From NCBI GenBank assembly GCA_964510575.1, contig CAZECN010000023.1, forward strand, positions 1 to 39,065: a stretch of 39,065 nt of DNA, in the 5' to 3' direction. The DNA comes from CALKYB01 sp964510575 (GTDB taxonomy: Bacteria > Bdellovibrionota_C > UBA2361 > SZUA-149 > CALKYB01). Positions 23,890 to 31,887 of this stretch are shown here, in pieces (position 1 is the first letter of the stretch; each line of letters begins with the position of its first letter). Made by a program: the position numbers and the translations under genes. The notes below the pieces were generated by a model. It worked only from the letters and a program-made list of their open reading frames with translations. It made no database searches and was not told the origin of the DNA.

Positions 23890-24823
23890 CTCCAAGCCCT
23901 CCAGCAACTCTTAATTTCTCAAGACCTTTTTCAGTCTGGCTCCAGTTCTTCTCCACTCCAACAAAGAGTTTCAAATGAACTGGCACGCCAAAAACTCTAG
24001 ACAATTGGGTTCTGCTGGCTTTACCGATAGAAGCAAGTCTAGAACCAGCTTTACCGATCACCATACCTTTGTGACTTTCTTGCTCAACTAGAATCTTGGC
24101 ATGAATTCTAATAGCTTCGTCATCCTCATCCCATTTTTCAAGAAGGACCGCGGTGCCGTATGGAATCTCTTGCCTTAACTGCCTGAACAATTGCTCTCTG
24201 ATCAGCTCTGTAGCTCTAGAGCTTTCAGTTTGGTCTGTCACAGTATCTAGCGGAAAAAGCGCAGGACCTTCTGGAAGTTTCTCATCTAGCAAAGACAAAA
24301 GATTCTCAACAGACTCACCAGTTAAAGCAGAGACAGGAACAATTTGAGTTTGCTTGGAAGAAAGTTTTCGATCTAGTTCTGAAATAATTGGCAGAATTTT
24401 TTCCGGTGGAAATAAATCGGTTTTGTTTAAAGCCACGACATCTGGAGAAGGAACCCCTCTTTTTGAAAACTCAGCAAGAGTCTGATCCAGAGTGCACTTT
24501 CTATTAATCAACTCAGCGCTATCAACTACCCATAGAACTAAGTCAGTTCCACTGGCCACATCTTGATGAGTTCGCTCAAGCATTCCACCCAGAGCTGATT
24601 TTTTCTTATTACCGACAAACCCTGGCGAGTCGATAAAGATCAACTGAGCCTTATCGAGGTTCTTGATTGCAAGAATTCTGTTTCTGGTCGTATTGGCCTT
24701 AGCGGAGACTATACTAACCTTCTCGCCAACGATCCTGTTCAACAGGGTGGACTTACCTGCATTAGCTGGCCCAATAATCGCTATCGTTCCAGAACGTTCT
24801 ATTTTTACTTCTTCACTGCACAT
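23879..24823 (-). CDS. era: GTPase Era
   Basis: Era binds 16S rRNA and helps mature the 30S subunit. The 314-residue product has a G1 motif GPANAGKST (18-26), switch region NTTRNRI, G3 DSPGF and G4 NKTD, then a C-terminal KH domain (GMVIGKAGSRLASIGKASRTQL, VHLKLFVGV). The G1 motif with Ala-Asn-Ala replaces the common RPNVGKS. The reading frame extends to 24886 inside rnc, but the ATG at 24823 follows the rnc stop by a single base (TAA-G-ATG), giving a normal length and tight coupling. The 3' end overlaps the der start. Confidence 0.94.
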   Translation of the reverse strand: MCSEEVKIERSGTIAIIGPANAGKSTLLNRIVGEKVSIVSAKANTTRNRILAIKNLDKAQLIFIDSPGFVGNKKKSALGGMLERTHQDVASGTDLVLWVVDSAELINRKCTLDQTLAEFSKRGVPSPDVVALNKTDLFPPEKILPIISELDRKLSSKQTQIVPVSALTGESVENLLSLLDEKLPEGPALFPLDTVTDQTESSRATELIREQLFRQLRQEIPYGTAVLLEKWDEDDEAIRIHAKILVEQESHKGMVIGKAGSRLASIGKASRTQLSRVFGVPVHLKLFVGVEKNWSQTEKGLEKLRVAGGLGDGC

Positions 24824-24824
24824 C

Positions 24825-25880
24825 TTATTCACTACTGTCATCGGCTTCAGAAAGCTCTTCGGTGTATTCGCCTTCACTAAGCTCATCCTCGCCCTCCTTA
24901 TCCGCCAAAAGCGCTCCGGCGATAATTCCAGACTGACCTGATTTCAATTCTATATCACTTTCCCCAGCAAAAAGCCTCCCCAAGGCTTCAGCCGCAGCAG
25001 CCTGCTGAGAAGCTTTCTTGGTTCTACCCTTACCTCTCCCGGCAATCTCGCCATCAACAATAACCACTGTAACAAAAGTTGGTGAATGTTCTGGACCCTC
25101 TACAAGCTCTAACAAGTAGTTTGGTGGCTCACTTCCGGCCACATGCAGCTCTTCTTGAAGCTCGGTCTTGGGATCAAATGGAGTAACTTTATCTAAGGAC
25201 TCTCCAAACAAATTCTCAATGGTGGTGAAAACTACCTCATAGCCTTGGTCTCGGTATATGGCACCTACTATAGCCTCCATCACATCAGCCAAGATAGAAG
25301 GACGCTCAGCCCCTCCACTAGAATGCTCCCCTCGTCCAAGCTTAATAAAACCGCTTAACTCAATCTCTTTACCGACATCAGCCAAAGCCTGCGTGTTAAC
25401 TAAAGCCGCTCTCATCTTTGAAAGATCCCCTTCCTTAGCATCAGGGTGCCTGTCACTGAGTAAGTGAGCCACTGTTAAATCAAGAACTGCATCTCCAAGA
25501 AACTCTAGTCTCTCGTAGTCAGAACGCTCTTTGAGCCCCAGAGCCGAACGATGAGTAAGAGCTCGACCCAGTAAAGTCTTATCCTTAAAGACTACTCCAA
25601 ATTTTTCTTCGATCTTCTCGTAATCCTCTCTAGGTTTTGGAGCAGGTCCTAACTGGCTTTCATCAACCACTCTAGAATCAGCCGGGTCTTTTTTCTTACT
25701 AACCTGCTCGACCATACGACCAGCAGCTCCTGGCTCATAGGACTTAAGCTTCTTAGATTTTTGCTCTACATCAAAATCATCCCATATTTCACGACCTGAA
25801 GAGGAAGACTTGCCATCTTTTCCCGATTTTTCATTCTTAGCTTTTGTTTCCGCCAGCTTTCCTGGTTTTATAGTTCGCAT
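24825..25880 (-). CDS. rnc: Ribonuclease III with extended N- and C-termini
   Basis: RNase III cleaves double-stranded RNA in rRNA maturation and mRNA decay. The signature ERLEFLGDAVLD carries Glu126 and Asp130, and ILADVMEAIVGAIYRDQG carries Asp199 and Glu202, the four metal-binding catalytic residues. A double-stranded RNA-binding domain follows (about 235-305; TELQEELHV, then GRTKKASQQAAAAEAL). At 351 residues it is about 100 longer than usual: a Lys/Ser-rich extension of about 85 residues precedes the catalytic domain and an acidic tail (about 310-351, ending EADDSSE) follows the RNA-binding domain. ATG at 25880 overlaps the mtaB 3' end by 13 bp. Confidence 0.94.
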   Translation of the reverse strand: MRTIKPGKLAETKAKNEKSGKDGKSSSSGREIWDDFDVEQKSKKLKSYEPGAAGRMVEQVSKKKDPADSRVVDESQLGPAPKPREDYEKIEEKFGVVFKDKTLLGRALTHRSALGLKERSDYERLEFLGDAVLDLTVAHLLSDRHPDAKEGDLSKMRAALVNTQALADVGKEIELSGFIKLGRGEHSSGGAERPSILADVMEAIVGAIYRDQGYEVVFTTIENLFGESLDKVTPFDPKTELQEELHVAGSEPPNYLLELVEGPEHSPTFVTVVIVDGEIAGRGKGRTKKASQQAAAAEALGRLFAGESDIELKSGQSGIIAGALLADKEGEDELSEGEYTEELSEADDSSE

Positions 25881-27301
25881 AACAATTTTTCCTGCGCTCG
25901 GTTAACACTCACTCCTCTCGCGCGTAACAACTCTCCTGACCTAATGTCAGCAAACTGGTTACGATCGAGCTTAACTCCAACAAACTCTCGGGTAGTTCCC
26001 TCTACCCATTCCTTAGACACTTTCTCAACAACAAGCTCTACCCTTTTTCCTACTCGATTCTCAAGAAACTTAGTTCTCTGCTCCGAGGCCAAGGAGCGCC
26101 AACGGCCAGCACGTCTCTTTCGTTCTGAATAATCTATTACCTCAGGCAGTCTAGTGGCGGCAGTGCCTTCTCTCTCGGAATATGGAAAAACATGAAGGTA
26201 GTTAAAGGGAAGAGTTCCAAAAAGCTCCATAGCTTTTTCGGTTTGCTCCCTACTCTCACCCGGGAAACCACATATAACGTCAGAGCCAAGACCACAGTCA
26301 GGTGAAAGCTCCGCAATTGCATCAATTAGCTCCAGAGCCTCAGATAAGCCATAGAGGCGATTCATACGCTTTAAGACTTGTTCATCAAAAGCTTGAACGC
26401 AGATATGCAGGTGGTTGCAAAAAACTTCTGGTGTTCCAAGGATCAACTGCACTGTTTTTAAGTCTAAGTCGTTCGGGTCTATAGAGCTAAGCCTGACCCT
26501 AGGAAGAGTTTCACTAGCTAAATGCTGTTCCGCTACTTTACTAAGCAACTCATAAAGACTGCTACCACTGTCTACTCCGTAACCACCTAAGTGAGTTCCA
26601 GTCAGCACAACTTCCCTGTAACCCAGTCCTGAGAGCTTACGAATGTCAGCTAACAAATCTTCTATACTTCTTGAGCTTAAACGACCTCTAGTTTGAGGAA
26701 TTATACAAAAAGTACAACTGTTCTCACAACCCTCTTGAACCCGAAGGTGATAGCGGGAGCGATTAGCTATTTCACCTAAGAACTCGGCTGGCCCCGATAA
26801 AGCAGCTGGAAACTCATGATCCAAAGAAATAGATTTAAACTTGGCAGAACTTTTTTTAGCTCTTCGACCATCAGGATAAACTTTGGCCAGCTCCCCACTA
26901 TCAGAGCGCTCCGGTGAAATATCCCCACTTAAAATTGCATCGAGCACCTTAGTTCTTTGACCCGGTCCAACAATAACGTCACCCAACCCGGCTTCGGCAA
27001 TTAAGTCTTTTCCTGTTTCTGCCATACATCCAGTAACCACTATTCTGGCTTCAGGAGCTTTGGAACGTATCTGTTTTAAAGTCTTTAATGTGGTCTTGTC
27101 GGCATTATCAGTAACAGTGCAAGTATTCAGCACGTAAACATCTGCTTGCGAGTCGAAGTTACAGGGCGTGCCACCTTGCTCAGTAACCGCTGCCTGAAGC
27201 TCAACCGTATCGGCAAAATTACTACGACAGCCCAAAGTCTCAAAAGCAACTCTAAGATCAGTCTCAGCTTTTGGTTCGGATTTTTGTTTAGTGACTGACA
27301 T
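25868..27301 (-). CDS. mtaB: tRNA t6A37 methylthiotransferase MtaB
   Basis: MtaB converts N6-threonylcarbamoyladenosine at position 37 of ANN-reading tRNAs to its 2-methylthio form. The 477-residue protein has the three-cysteine cluster of the N-terminal domain (Cys25 in TLGCRSN, Cys61 in NTCTVTDNAD, Cys92 in VTGCMAE) and the radical-SAM motif Cys192-x3-Cys196-x2-Cys199 in EGCENSCTFCIIP followed by TRGRLSSR. A C-terminal TRAM-like region (about 410-470) binds tRNA. The wording TLGCR and NADKTTLKTLKQ is that of MtaB rather than MiaB or RimO. It overlaps mnmA by 14 bp and rnc by 13 bp. Confidence 0.93.
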   Translation of the reverse strand: MSVTKQKSEPKAETDLRVAFETLGCRSNFADTVELQAAVTEQGGTPCNFDSQADVYVLNTCTVTDNADKTTLKTLKQIRSKAPEARIVVTGCMAETGKDLIAEAGLGDVIVGPGQRTKVLDAILSGDISPERSDSGELAKVYPDGRRAKKSSAKFKSISLDHEFPAALSGPAEFLGEIANRSRYHLRVQEGCENSCTFCIIPQTRGRLSSRSIEDLLADIRKLSGLGYREVVLTGTHLGGYGVDSGSSLYELLSKVAEQHLASETLPRVRLSSIDPNDLDLKTVQLILGTPEVFCNHLHICVQAFDEQVLKRMNRLYGLSEALELIDAIAELSPDCGLGSDVICGFPGESREQTEKAMELFGTLPFNYLHVFPYSEREGTAATRLPEVIDYSERKRRAGRWRSLASEQRTKFLENRVGKRVELVVEKVSKEWVEGTTREFVGVKLDRNQFADIRSGELLRARGVSVNRAQEKLLCEL

Positions 27302-28421
27302 TAGCTGATATCGTGCCTCCCCCTAACACTCGTCTATCCCCTGCTGCATCAGTTTCCGTTTCGTAAAAAACGGCTGCTTGACCTGGACTAACCGTGCTCC
27401 AATCAGACAGAAACTCTACTCGAGCCTGACCCGAGCCTAAAGGATAAACCATACTTCTAACACCTTGATGCCGGTAGCGAAGCTTAGCTAGAACTTCAAT
27501 TGGCTCCGCTCCAGAAACAGCTTCCGACACCCAGCTCAAGTTCTCAACAAAAAATTCACTGCGCTCAAGCTCTTGCTTTTCACCGACACGAACAGAATTC
27601 GACTCAGCATCAATCTCCAAAACATAGAGCGGCTCGGGGTTGCTGATCCCAAGCCCCTTTCTTTGACCCACAGTGTAGTTATGTATCCCGTCATGCTGAC
27701 CCAAAATCTTTCCGGCAACATTTACAATCGGACCTGGCGCGGCAATCACTCCTGAGTGCTTTTCTATAAAATCACCCACACGTCCGGCTACAAAACAAAT
27801 ATCTTGGCTTTCTGGTTTCTCGGCAATACTAATCCCAGAATCAGACAAAAGCTGTCTAACTTCAGGCTTCTCCATATCGCCAACGGGAAAAAGAGTTTTC
27901 TGTAATTCAGACTCTTTCATCGCATAGAGAAAATAGCTTTGGTCTTTGTTTTGGTCAGCACCAGTAAACAGTCCTTTCTCCCCTGAAGGAAGATCCTTCA
28001 CCTGAGCATAGTGTCCAGTTGCAACAAACTCAGCTCCAAGTCCAGAAGCTCGTTTTCTGAGCTCTCGGAACTTCACTTTACGATTACATTCCAAGCAGGG
28101 GTTTGGAGTCTTTCCTTCCAAGTAACTTTTCACAAATGGATTAATAACCGACTCGGAGAAACTATCTTCAAAATCAAAAACGTAAAAAGGGAAATCCGCC
28201 TTCTCGGCCACCTCTCTGGCATCATTAAAATCTGCCGGAGAGCAGCAAGTAGCCCGAGAGGCATTACCACCACCAGCTCTATAGTCCCAAACCTGCATAG
28301 AGACACCGACTACCTTGGCTCCTGCCTTATTAAGCAAAATAGCTGCAGCTGCTGAATCAACACCTCCACTCATTGCTACCACAACCGTTTGTCCAGAGAG
28401 ATTTTTTAACTCAAAACTCAT
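27288..28421 (-). CDS. mnmA: tRNA-specific 2-thiouridylase MnmA
   Basis: MnmA adds sulfur to uridine 34 of Glu, Gln and Lys tRNAs. The 377-residue protein has the ATP-pyrophosphatase P-loop SGGVDS (18-23), TPNPCLECNRKVKF with catalytic Cys112, TGHYAQ, and SQDICFV with the second catalytic Cys209. The C-terminal barrel includes HNYTVGQRKGLG. Immediately upstream, overlapping by 4 bp, is a cysteine desulfurase that can supply the persulfide sulfur, a functional pairing seen in many bacteria. Confidence 0.96.
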   Translation of the reverse strand: MSFELKNLSGQTVVVAMSGGVDSAAAAILLNKAGAKVVGVSMQVWDYRAGGGNASRATCCSPADFNDAREVAEKADFPFYVFDFEDSFSESVINPFVKSYLEGKTPNPCLECNRKVKFRELRKRASGLGAEFVATGHYAQVKDLPSGEKGLFTGADQNKDQSYFLYAMKESELQKTLFPVGDMEKPEVRQLLSDSGISIAEKPESQDICFVAGRVGDFIEKHSGVIAAPGPIVNVAGKILGQHDGIHNYTVGQRKGLGISNPEPLYVLEIDAESNSVRVGEKQELERSEFFVENLSWVSEAVSGAEPIEVLAKLRYRHQGVRSMVYPLGSGQARVEFLSDWSTVSPGQAAVFYETETDAAGDRRVLGGGTISANVSH

Positions 28422-29602
28422 AATCCAACGCCTTTAGCCTCACGATTAGAATCAGAGTGGCTTTCAACCTCTCTCATTCTACTAACTACGGTTGAAAACT
28501 TTTCAACCACTCTAGTAAGCTGCTCTGGTGTAGAATCCCAATCCAAACTAAGCCGAACAACACTAGAAGCTTGTTCAGCAGAATGACCCAGCTCTGTAGC
28601 TACTCTCGACACTTCCTGTTTACCAGAGGCACAAGCAGAGCCAGTAGATATACAAACACCTTCAAGATCCAGTCCCACAACCAAATCATCGGCTCGACAA
28701 TCTTCAACTAATATTTGAAGAGTGTTGGAAAGAACTGGACCAGTTGAAGGAGTTAATCTATTCAAACCCGAAATAGATTTGGTTAAATTACTCCATAGTG
28801 AGTCTCTTAATTCAGAAACACGCTCTCGTTCAGCGGCAGAGCTAACTTTCAACTCCTCGCAAACTTTTCCCCAAGCAACTATTGCTGGTAAATTTTCAGT
28901 TCCAGCTCTATAGCGATTTTGCTGAGGACCACCAGAAATCAGCGGTTTAAACAAAAGACAGCTATCACTTTCACAAGGCGCAATTAACAACCCACCCACC
29001 CCAACTGGACCACCATGTTTATGAGCTGAAACTGCGATCGCACTGACCCCTGCCTCAAAGAGTTTTGCAGCCGAAAAATCCTGCTTACCTGGCACTTGCG
29101 AAGCGTCACTTACAATAGCCCCGGTGTATCCTTTCTCTCTTAACTTCAGAGAAAGCTCCGCTACTGGCTGCACTGCTCCACTTTCGTTACTGGCCAACAT
29201 TAGGCACACCAACTGGATATCGCTTAAGTCAAGCTCACTGGTTCCCTGAACATCAACCCGCCCCTCTGAGTTAAGGGGCATTAGCTCTATTTTAGAATCA
29301 ATCTTGGAAAGCGGCTCTGTAATCGCTGGATGTTCAAGTGGGCTAATTAATGCCCTCTGCTCTTGCGCAACAAATCCAAGAACAAGGCTATTACAGGACT
29401 CAGTTCCACCAGAGGTGAAAACGATCTCTGAACCCTTTGGAAGATCTAGAAAAGAACAGATAGATTTTTCAGCACTTGTTAATGACGCTCTAGCTTGACG
29501 GCCTGCAGCATGAACACTAGAGGGGTTTCCAAAAAAAATAGCGGCAGGCTCAAGTGCAGCCGGTCTAATTCTAGAGGTAGAATTGGCGTCGAGATAGATC
29601 AT
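28418..29602 (-). CDS. Cysteine desulfurase (NifS/IscS type)
   Basis: This 394-residue PLP enzyme removes sulfur from cysteine and passes it on as a persulfide. The PLP lysine is Lys195 in SAHKHGGPVGVGG and the catalytic cysteine is Cys324 in STGSACASGKQEVSRV. The opening IYLDANSTSRI and FGNPSSVHAAGRQAR are typical of the NifS/IscS group, though the stretch between them is some residues shorter than usual. It is the first gene of a six-gene overlapping operon, next to mnmA, so tRNA thiolation is its most likely main client. No iscU or iscA homologue is adjacent, and I do not assign iscS. Confidence 0.92.
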   Translation of the reverse strand: MIYLDANSTSRIRPAALEPAAIFFGNPSSVHAAGRQARASLTSAEKSICSFLDLPKGSEIVFTSGGTESCNSLVLGFVAQEQRALISPLEHPAITEPLSKIDSKIELMPLNSEGRVDVQGTSELDLSDIQLVCLMLASNESGAVQPVAELSLKLREKGYTGAIVSDASQVPGKQDFSAAKLFEAGVSAIAVSAHKHGGPVGVGGLLIAPCESDSCLLFKPLISGGPQQNRYRAGTENLPAIVAWGKVCEELKVSSAAERERVSELRDSLWSNLTKSISGLNRLTPSTGPVLSNTLQILVEDCRADDLVVGLDLEGVCISTGSACASGKQEVSRVATELGHSAEQASSVVRLSLDWDSTPEQLTRVVEKFSTVVSRMREVESHSDSNREAKGVGL

Positions 29603-29749
29603 TCACTGCTTAGGCCCATAAAAAGTTGAAACTGAAACACCAGGCCAAAACTTAGTTATTACAAAACAGAGAAATCTACCGGGAACTACCCTTGAGCTTA
29701 GGGGCTGAAAACTTTTCCCAAGCCGGCAATAAACCAACCGCGCCAAACT

Positions 29750-29766
29750 GTGAGCAAGTTGCTCAC
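29750..29766. promoter_or_regulatory. 17-bp palindrome, possible operator
   Basis: GTGAGCAA-G-TTGCTCAC is a perfect palindrome with one central base, in the middle of the divergent intergenic region. Its size and symmetry suit a dimeric repressor; the regulator is unknown. No U-tract follows, so a terminator is unlikely. Confidence 0.5.
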
Positions 29767-29819
29767 TGTCCAAAGACTATTCACGAAGGACTTCAGGGGC
29801 TTATTCTAGTTAACCCTGA

Positions 29820-29834
29820 AAAATTGTCAATTTT
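29820..29834. promoter_or_regulatory. 15-bp AT-rich palindrome
   Basis: AAAATTG-T-CAATTTT is a perfect palindrome 44 bp before the candidate -35 box of the oxidoreductase operon. It could be an operator or an upstream element; AT-rich palindromes also arise by chance. Confidence 0.35.
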
Positions 29835-29877
29835 ATCGATCCCCTAAAAGTATGTTCCCTGAAACGCTAGTAAAGGG

Positions 29878-29905
29878 TTGCCTTTTTCATTTTAAAGTTT
29901 ATTAT
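29878..29905 (+). promoter_or_regulatory. Candidate promoter of the 2-oxoacid oxidoreductase operon
   Basis: TTGCCT (29878-29883) and TATTAT (29900-29905) are 16 bp apart, 48 bp before the ATG at 29953. Confidence 0.45.
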
Positions 29906-29952
29906 TATCCGCTGGTTTGTTAACGCAAGATATTGAAATTACAGGAAAAATC

Positions 29953-31839
29953 ATGTCTCAGGCAGCCCAATGCGAGCAAAGAGATTCGGCAGTAATTAGA
30001 TTTGCTGGGGACTCAGGTGATGGAATTCAGGTTACAGGGGGGCAATTCACTAATGAAAGTGCCCTTGCTGGTAACGATATTGCTACTCTTCCTAACTTTC
30101 CTGCTGAAATTAGAGCTCCCGCCGGAACACTTGCTGGAGTAAGTGCATTTCAGATTAACTTTGGTAACTTCGACATCTACACTCCAGGTGACACTCCTGA
30201 TGTTTTAGTGGCGATGAACCCAGCCGCACTTCGAGCCAACCTCGCTGACCTTAAACCGGGCGGTGTATTGATTCTAAACGAAGATTCCTTCGACAAGAAA
30301 AACTTAGCTCGTGTCGACTACGAATCAAACCCTTGCGAAGACCAAGCACTCGCTGAAAAATACAGGCTCTATGTTGTTCCAATCACGAGGCTAACTAAAG
30401 ACGCACTAGCTGAAACGGATTTGGGAAACAAAGCCGTGGAAAGATGTAAGAACTTTTTCACGCTAGGCATAATGCTTTGGATGTTTAATCGTGAGCCAAA
30501 AAGCACCGAGCGTTGGTTAAAAGCCAAGTTTAAGAAAAAGCCTGAAATTGCAGACGCCAATATTCTAGCCCTAAAAGGCGGAATGGCCTACGCAGAAGCT
30601 ACCGAGATTTTCGACATTACCTGGGATATTCCGCCTGCTTCAATGGAGCCTGGAACTTACCGAAATATCAACGGAACAATGGCCACTGCTTACGGATTAA
30701 TAGCAGCTGCTCAGAAAAGTGAGCTGCCAATGTTTTTTGGAGCTTACCCGATTACTCCTGCAAGTGACTTACTACATGAGTTGGCCAGACATAAAGGTTT
30801 GGGAATCACCACCTTTCAGGCAGAAGATGAAATTGCTGCTGTGGGCGCGACCATTGGCGCCGCTTACGCTGGAAGCCTTGCAGTGACTTCTTCCAGTGGC
30901 CCAGGGGTTGCGTTAAAAATTGAAGCTATCGACCTCGCTCTTATCGCTGAACTTCCAATGGTAATCATTGATGTTCAGCGTGGTGGTCCTTCAACAGGCC
31001 TACCAACTAAAACTGAGCAATCTGATTTGTTCCTTGCAGCTCATGGACGTCCGGGTGACGCCCCACTTTGTGTGCTTGCAGCTTCAAGTCCAGAATCAGC
31101 TTTTGAAATGGCCTATGAGGCAGCAAGAATTGCAACCAAGTATACCTGTCCGGTAATTCTTCTGACTGACGGTTATATCGCGAATTCTTCTCAACCTTGG
31201 AGAATCCCTGATCCTTCTCAGTTGAAGCCATTTGAAATCAACAAGATAACGGAAAACAACAATCCGGATGGTGAGTTTCTTCCTTATAAAAGAGACGAGA
31301 AGACATTAGCTAGACCTTGGGCAGTTCCTGGGGTCCCAGGCCTAACTCACAGAATTGGTGGTTTAGAGAAAGAGCACGAGACTGGAAATGTTAGTTACGA
31401 CTCAGACAATCACCACTTAATGACTACTTTGCGTGCGGAGAAGATTGAACGCATCGCTCAGGACATTGAGCCAATTGAAATTCAAGGTGACAAGGACGCT
31501 GATCTTTTAGTTGTTGGATGGGGAGGCACTGAGGGAACTCTTCGCCAAGCAACTGAGTCTTGCTTGGATGAAGGTGTCAAAGTGGCAAGAATCCACCTCA
31601 AACACATTTGTCCTTTTGCTCCTAACCTTGGCGAAGTCTTAACCTCTTATAAGAGAATACTTCTTCCAGAGATCAACACCGGTCAAATGAAGCAAATGCT
31701 TCAAGGAGAGTTCCTTGTTGAGATTGATGGGCTTAATGTCGTTCGCGGCGAGCCGTTAAAAGTCTCACAGGTAGTAGAAGAGATTAAAGCCAGAGCAGGT
31801 TCGGGCAAGGGAAGCCAGAGCGCCAAAAGCATTCACTAA
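29953..31839 (+). CDS. korA: 2-oxoacid (likely 2-oxoglutarate):ferredoxin oxidoreductase, fused gamma-alpha subunit
   Basis: The protein (628 residues) is the alpha subunit of a two-subunit oxidoreductase that decarboxylates a 2-oxoacid to its acyl-CoA with reduction of ferredoxin. The N-terminal gamma-type domain starts RFAGDSGDGIQVTGGQFT and runs to about residue 190. The alpha domain follows (GTYRNINGTMATAYGLIAAA, FFGAYPITPASDLLHELA, FQAEDEIAAVGATIGAAYAG, TSSSGPGVALK). A short helix-rich C-terminal domain ends the protein. The same layout occurs in KorA of aerobic and microaerophilic bacteria. ATG at 29953 with AGGA six bases upstream is preferred to TTG at 29917. The beta subunit follows 48 bp later. 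Substrate is inferred from family resemblance. Confidence 0.9.
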   Translation: MSQAAQCEQRDSAVIRFAGDSGDGIQVTGGQFTNESALAGNDIATLPNFPAEIRAPAGTLAGVSAFQINFGNFDIYTPGDTPDVLVAMNPAALRANLADLKPGGVLILNEDSFDKKNLARVDYESNPCEDQALAEKYRLYVVPITRLTKDALAETDLGNKAVERCKNFFTLGIMLWMFNREPKSTERWLKAKFKKKPEIADANILALKGGMAYAEATEIFDITWDIPPASMEPGTYRNINGTMATAYGLIAAAQKSELPMFFGAYPITPASDLLHELARHKGLGITTFQAEDEIAAVGATIGAAYAGSLAVTSSSGPGVALKIEAIDLALIAELPMVIIDVQRGGPSTGLPTKTEQSDLFLAAHGRPGDAPLCVLAASSPESAFEMAYEAARIATKYTCPVILLTDGYIANSSQPWRIPDPSQLKPFEINKITENNNPDGEFLPYKRDEKTLARPWAVPGVPGLTHRIGGLEKEHETGNVSYDSDNHHLMTTLRAEKIERIAQDIEPIEIQGDKDADLLVVGWGGTEGTLRQATESCLDEGVKVARIHLKHICPFAPNLGEVLTSYKRILLPEINTGQMKQMLQGEFLVEIDGLNVVRGEPLKVSQVVEEIKARAGSGKGSQSAKSIH

Positions 31840-31887
31840 AGTTATTTCGGTCTCGATTAAGTCCGGGCAAATAAACAGGTAAGTAAG

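Larger units (their letters stand above)
29603..29916. other. Divergent intergenic region between desulfurase operon and oxidoreductase operon
   Basis: The non-coding region extends to the korA-like ATG at 29953 (about 350 bp). It holds two perfect palindromes (29750-29766 and 29820-29834) and a candidate + promoter at 29878-29905. I could not define a promoter for the minus-strand operon with confidence. Confidence 0.6.

Noticed and set aside
24824..24886. Longer era start within rnc
   Set aside because: The added residues are an alternative reading of the rnc acidic tail and lie outside the usual Era length. The ATG after the rnc stop is preferred.
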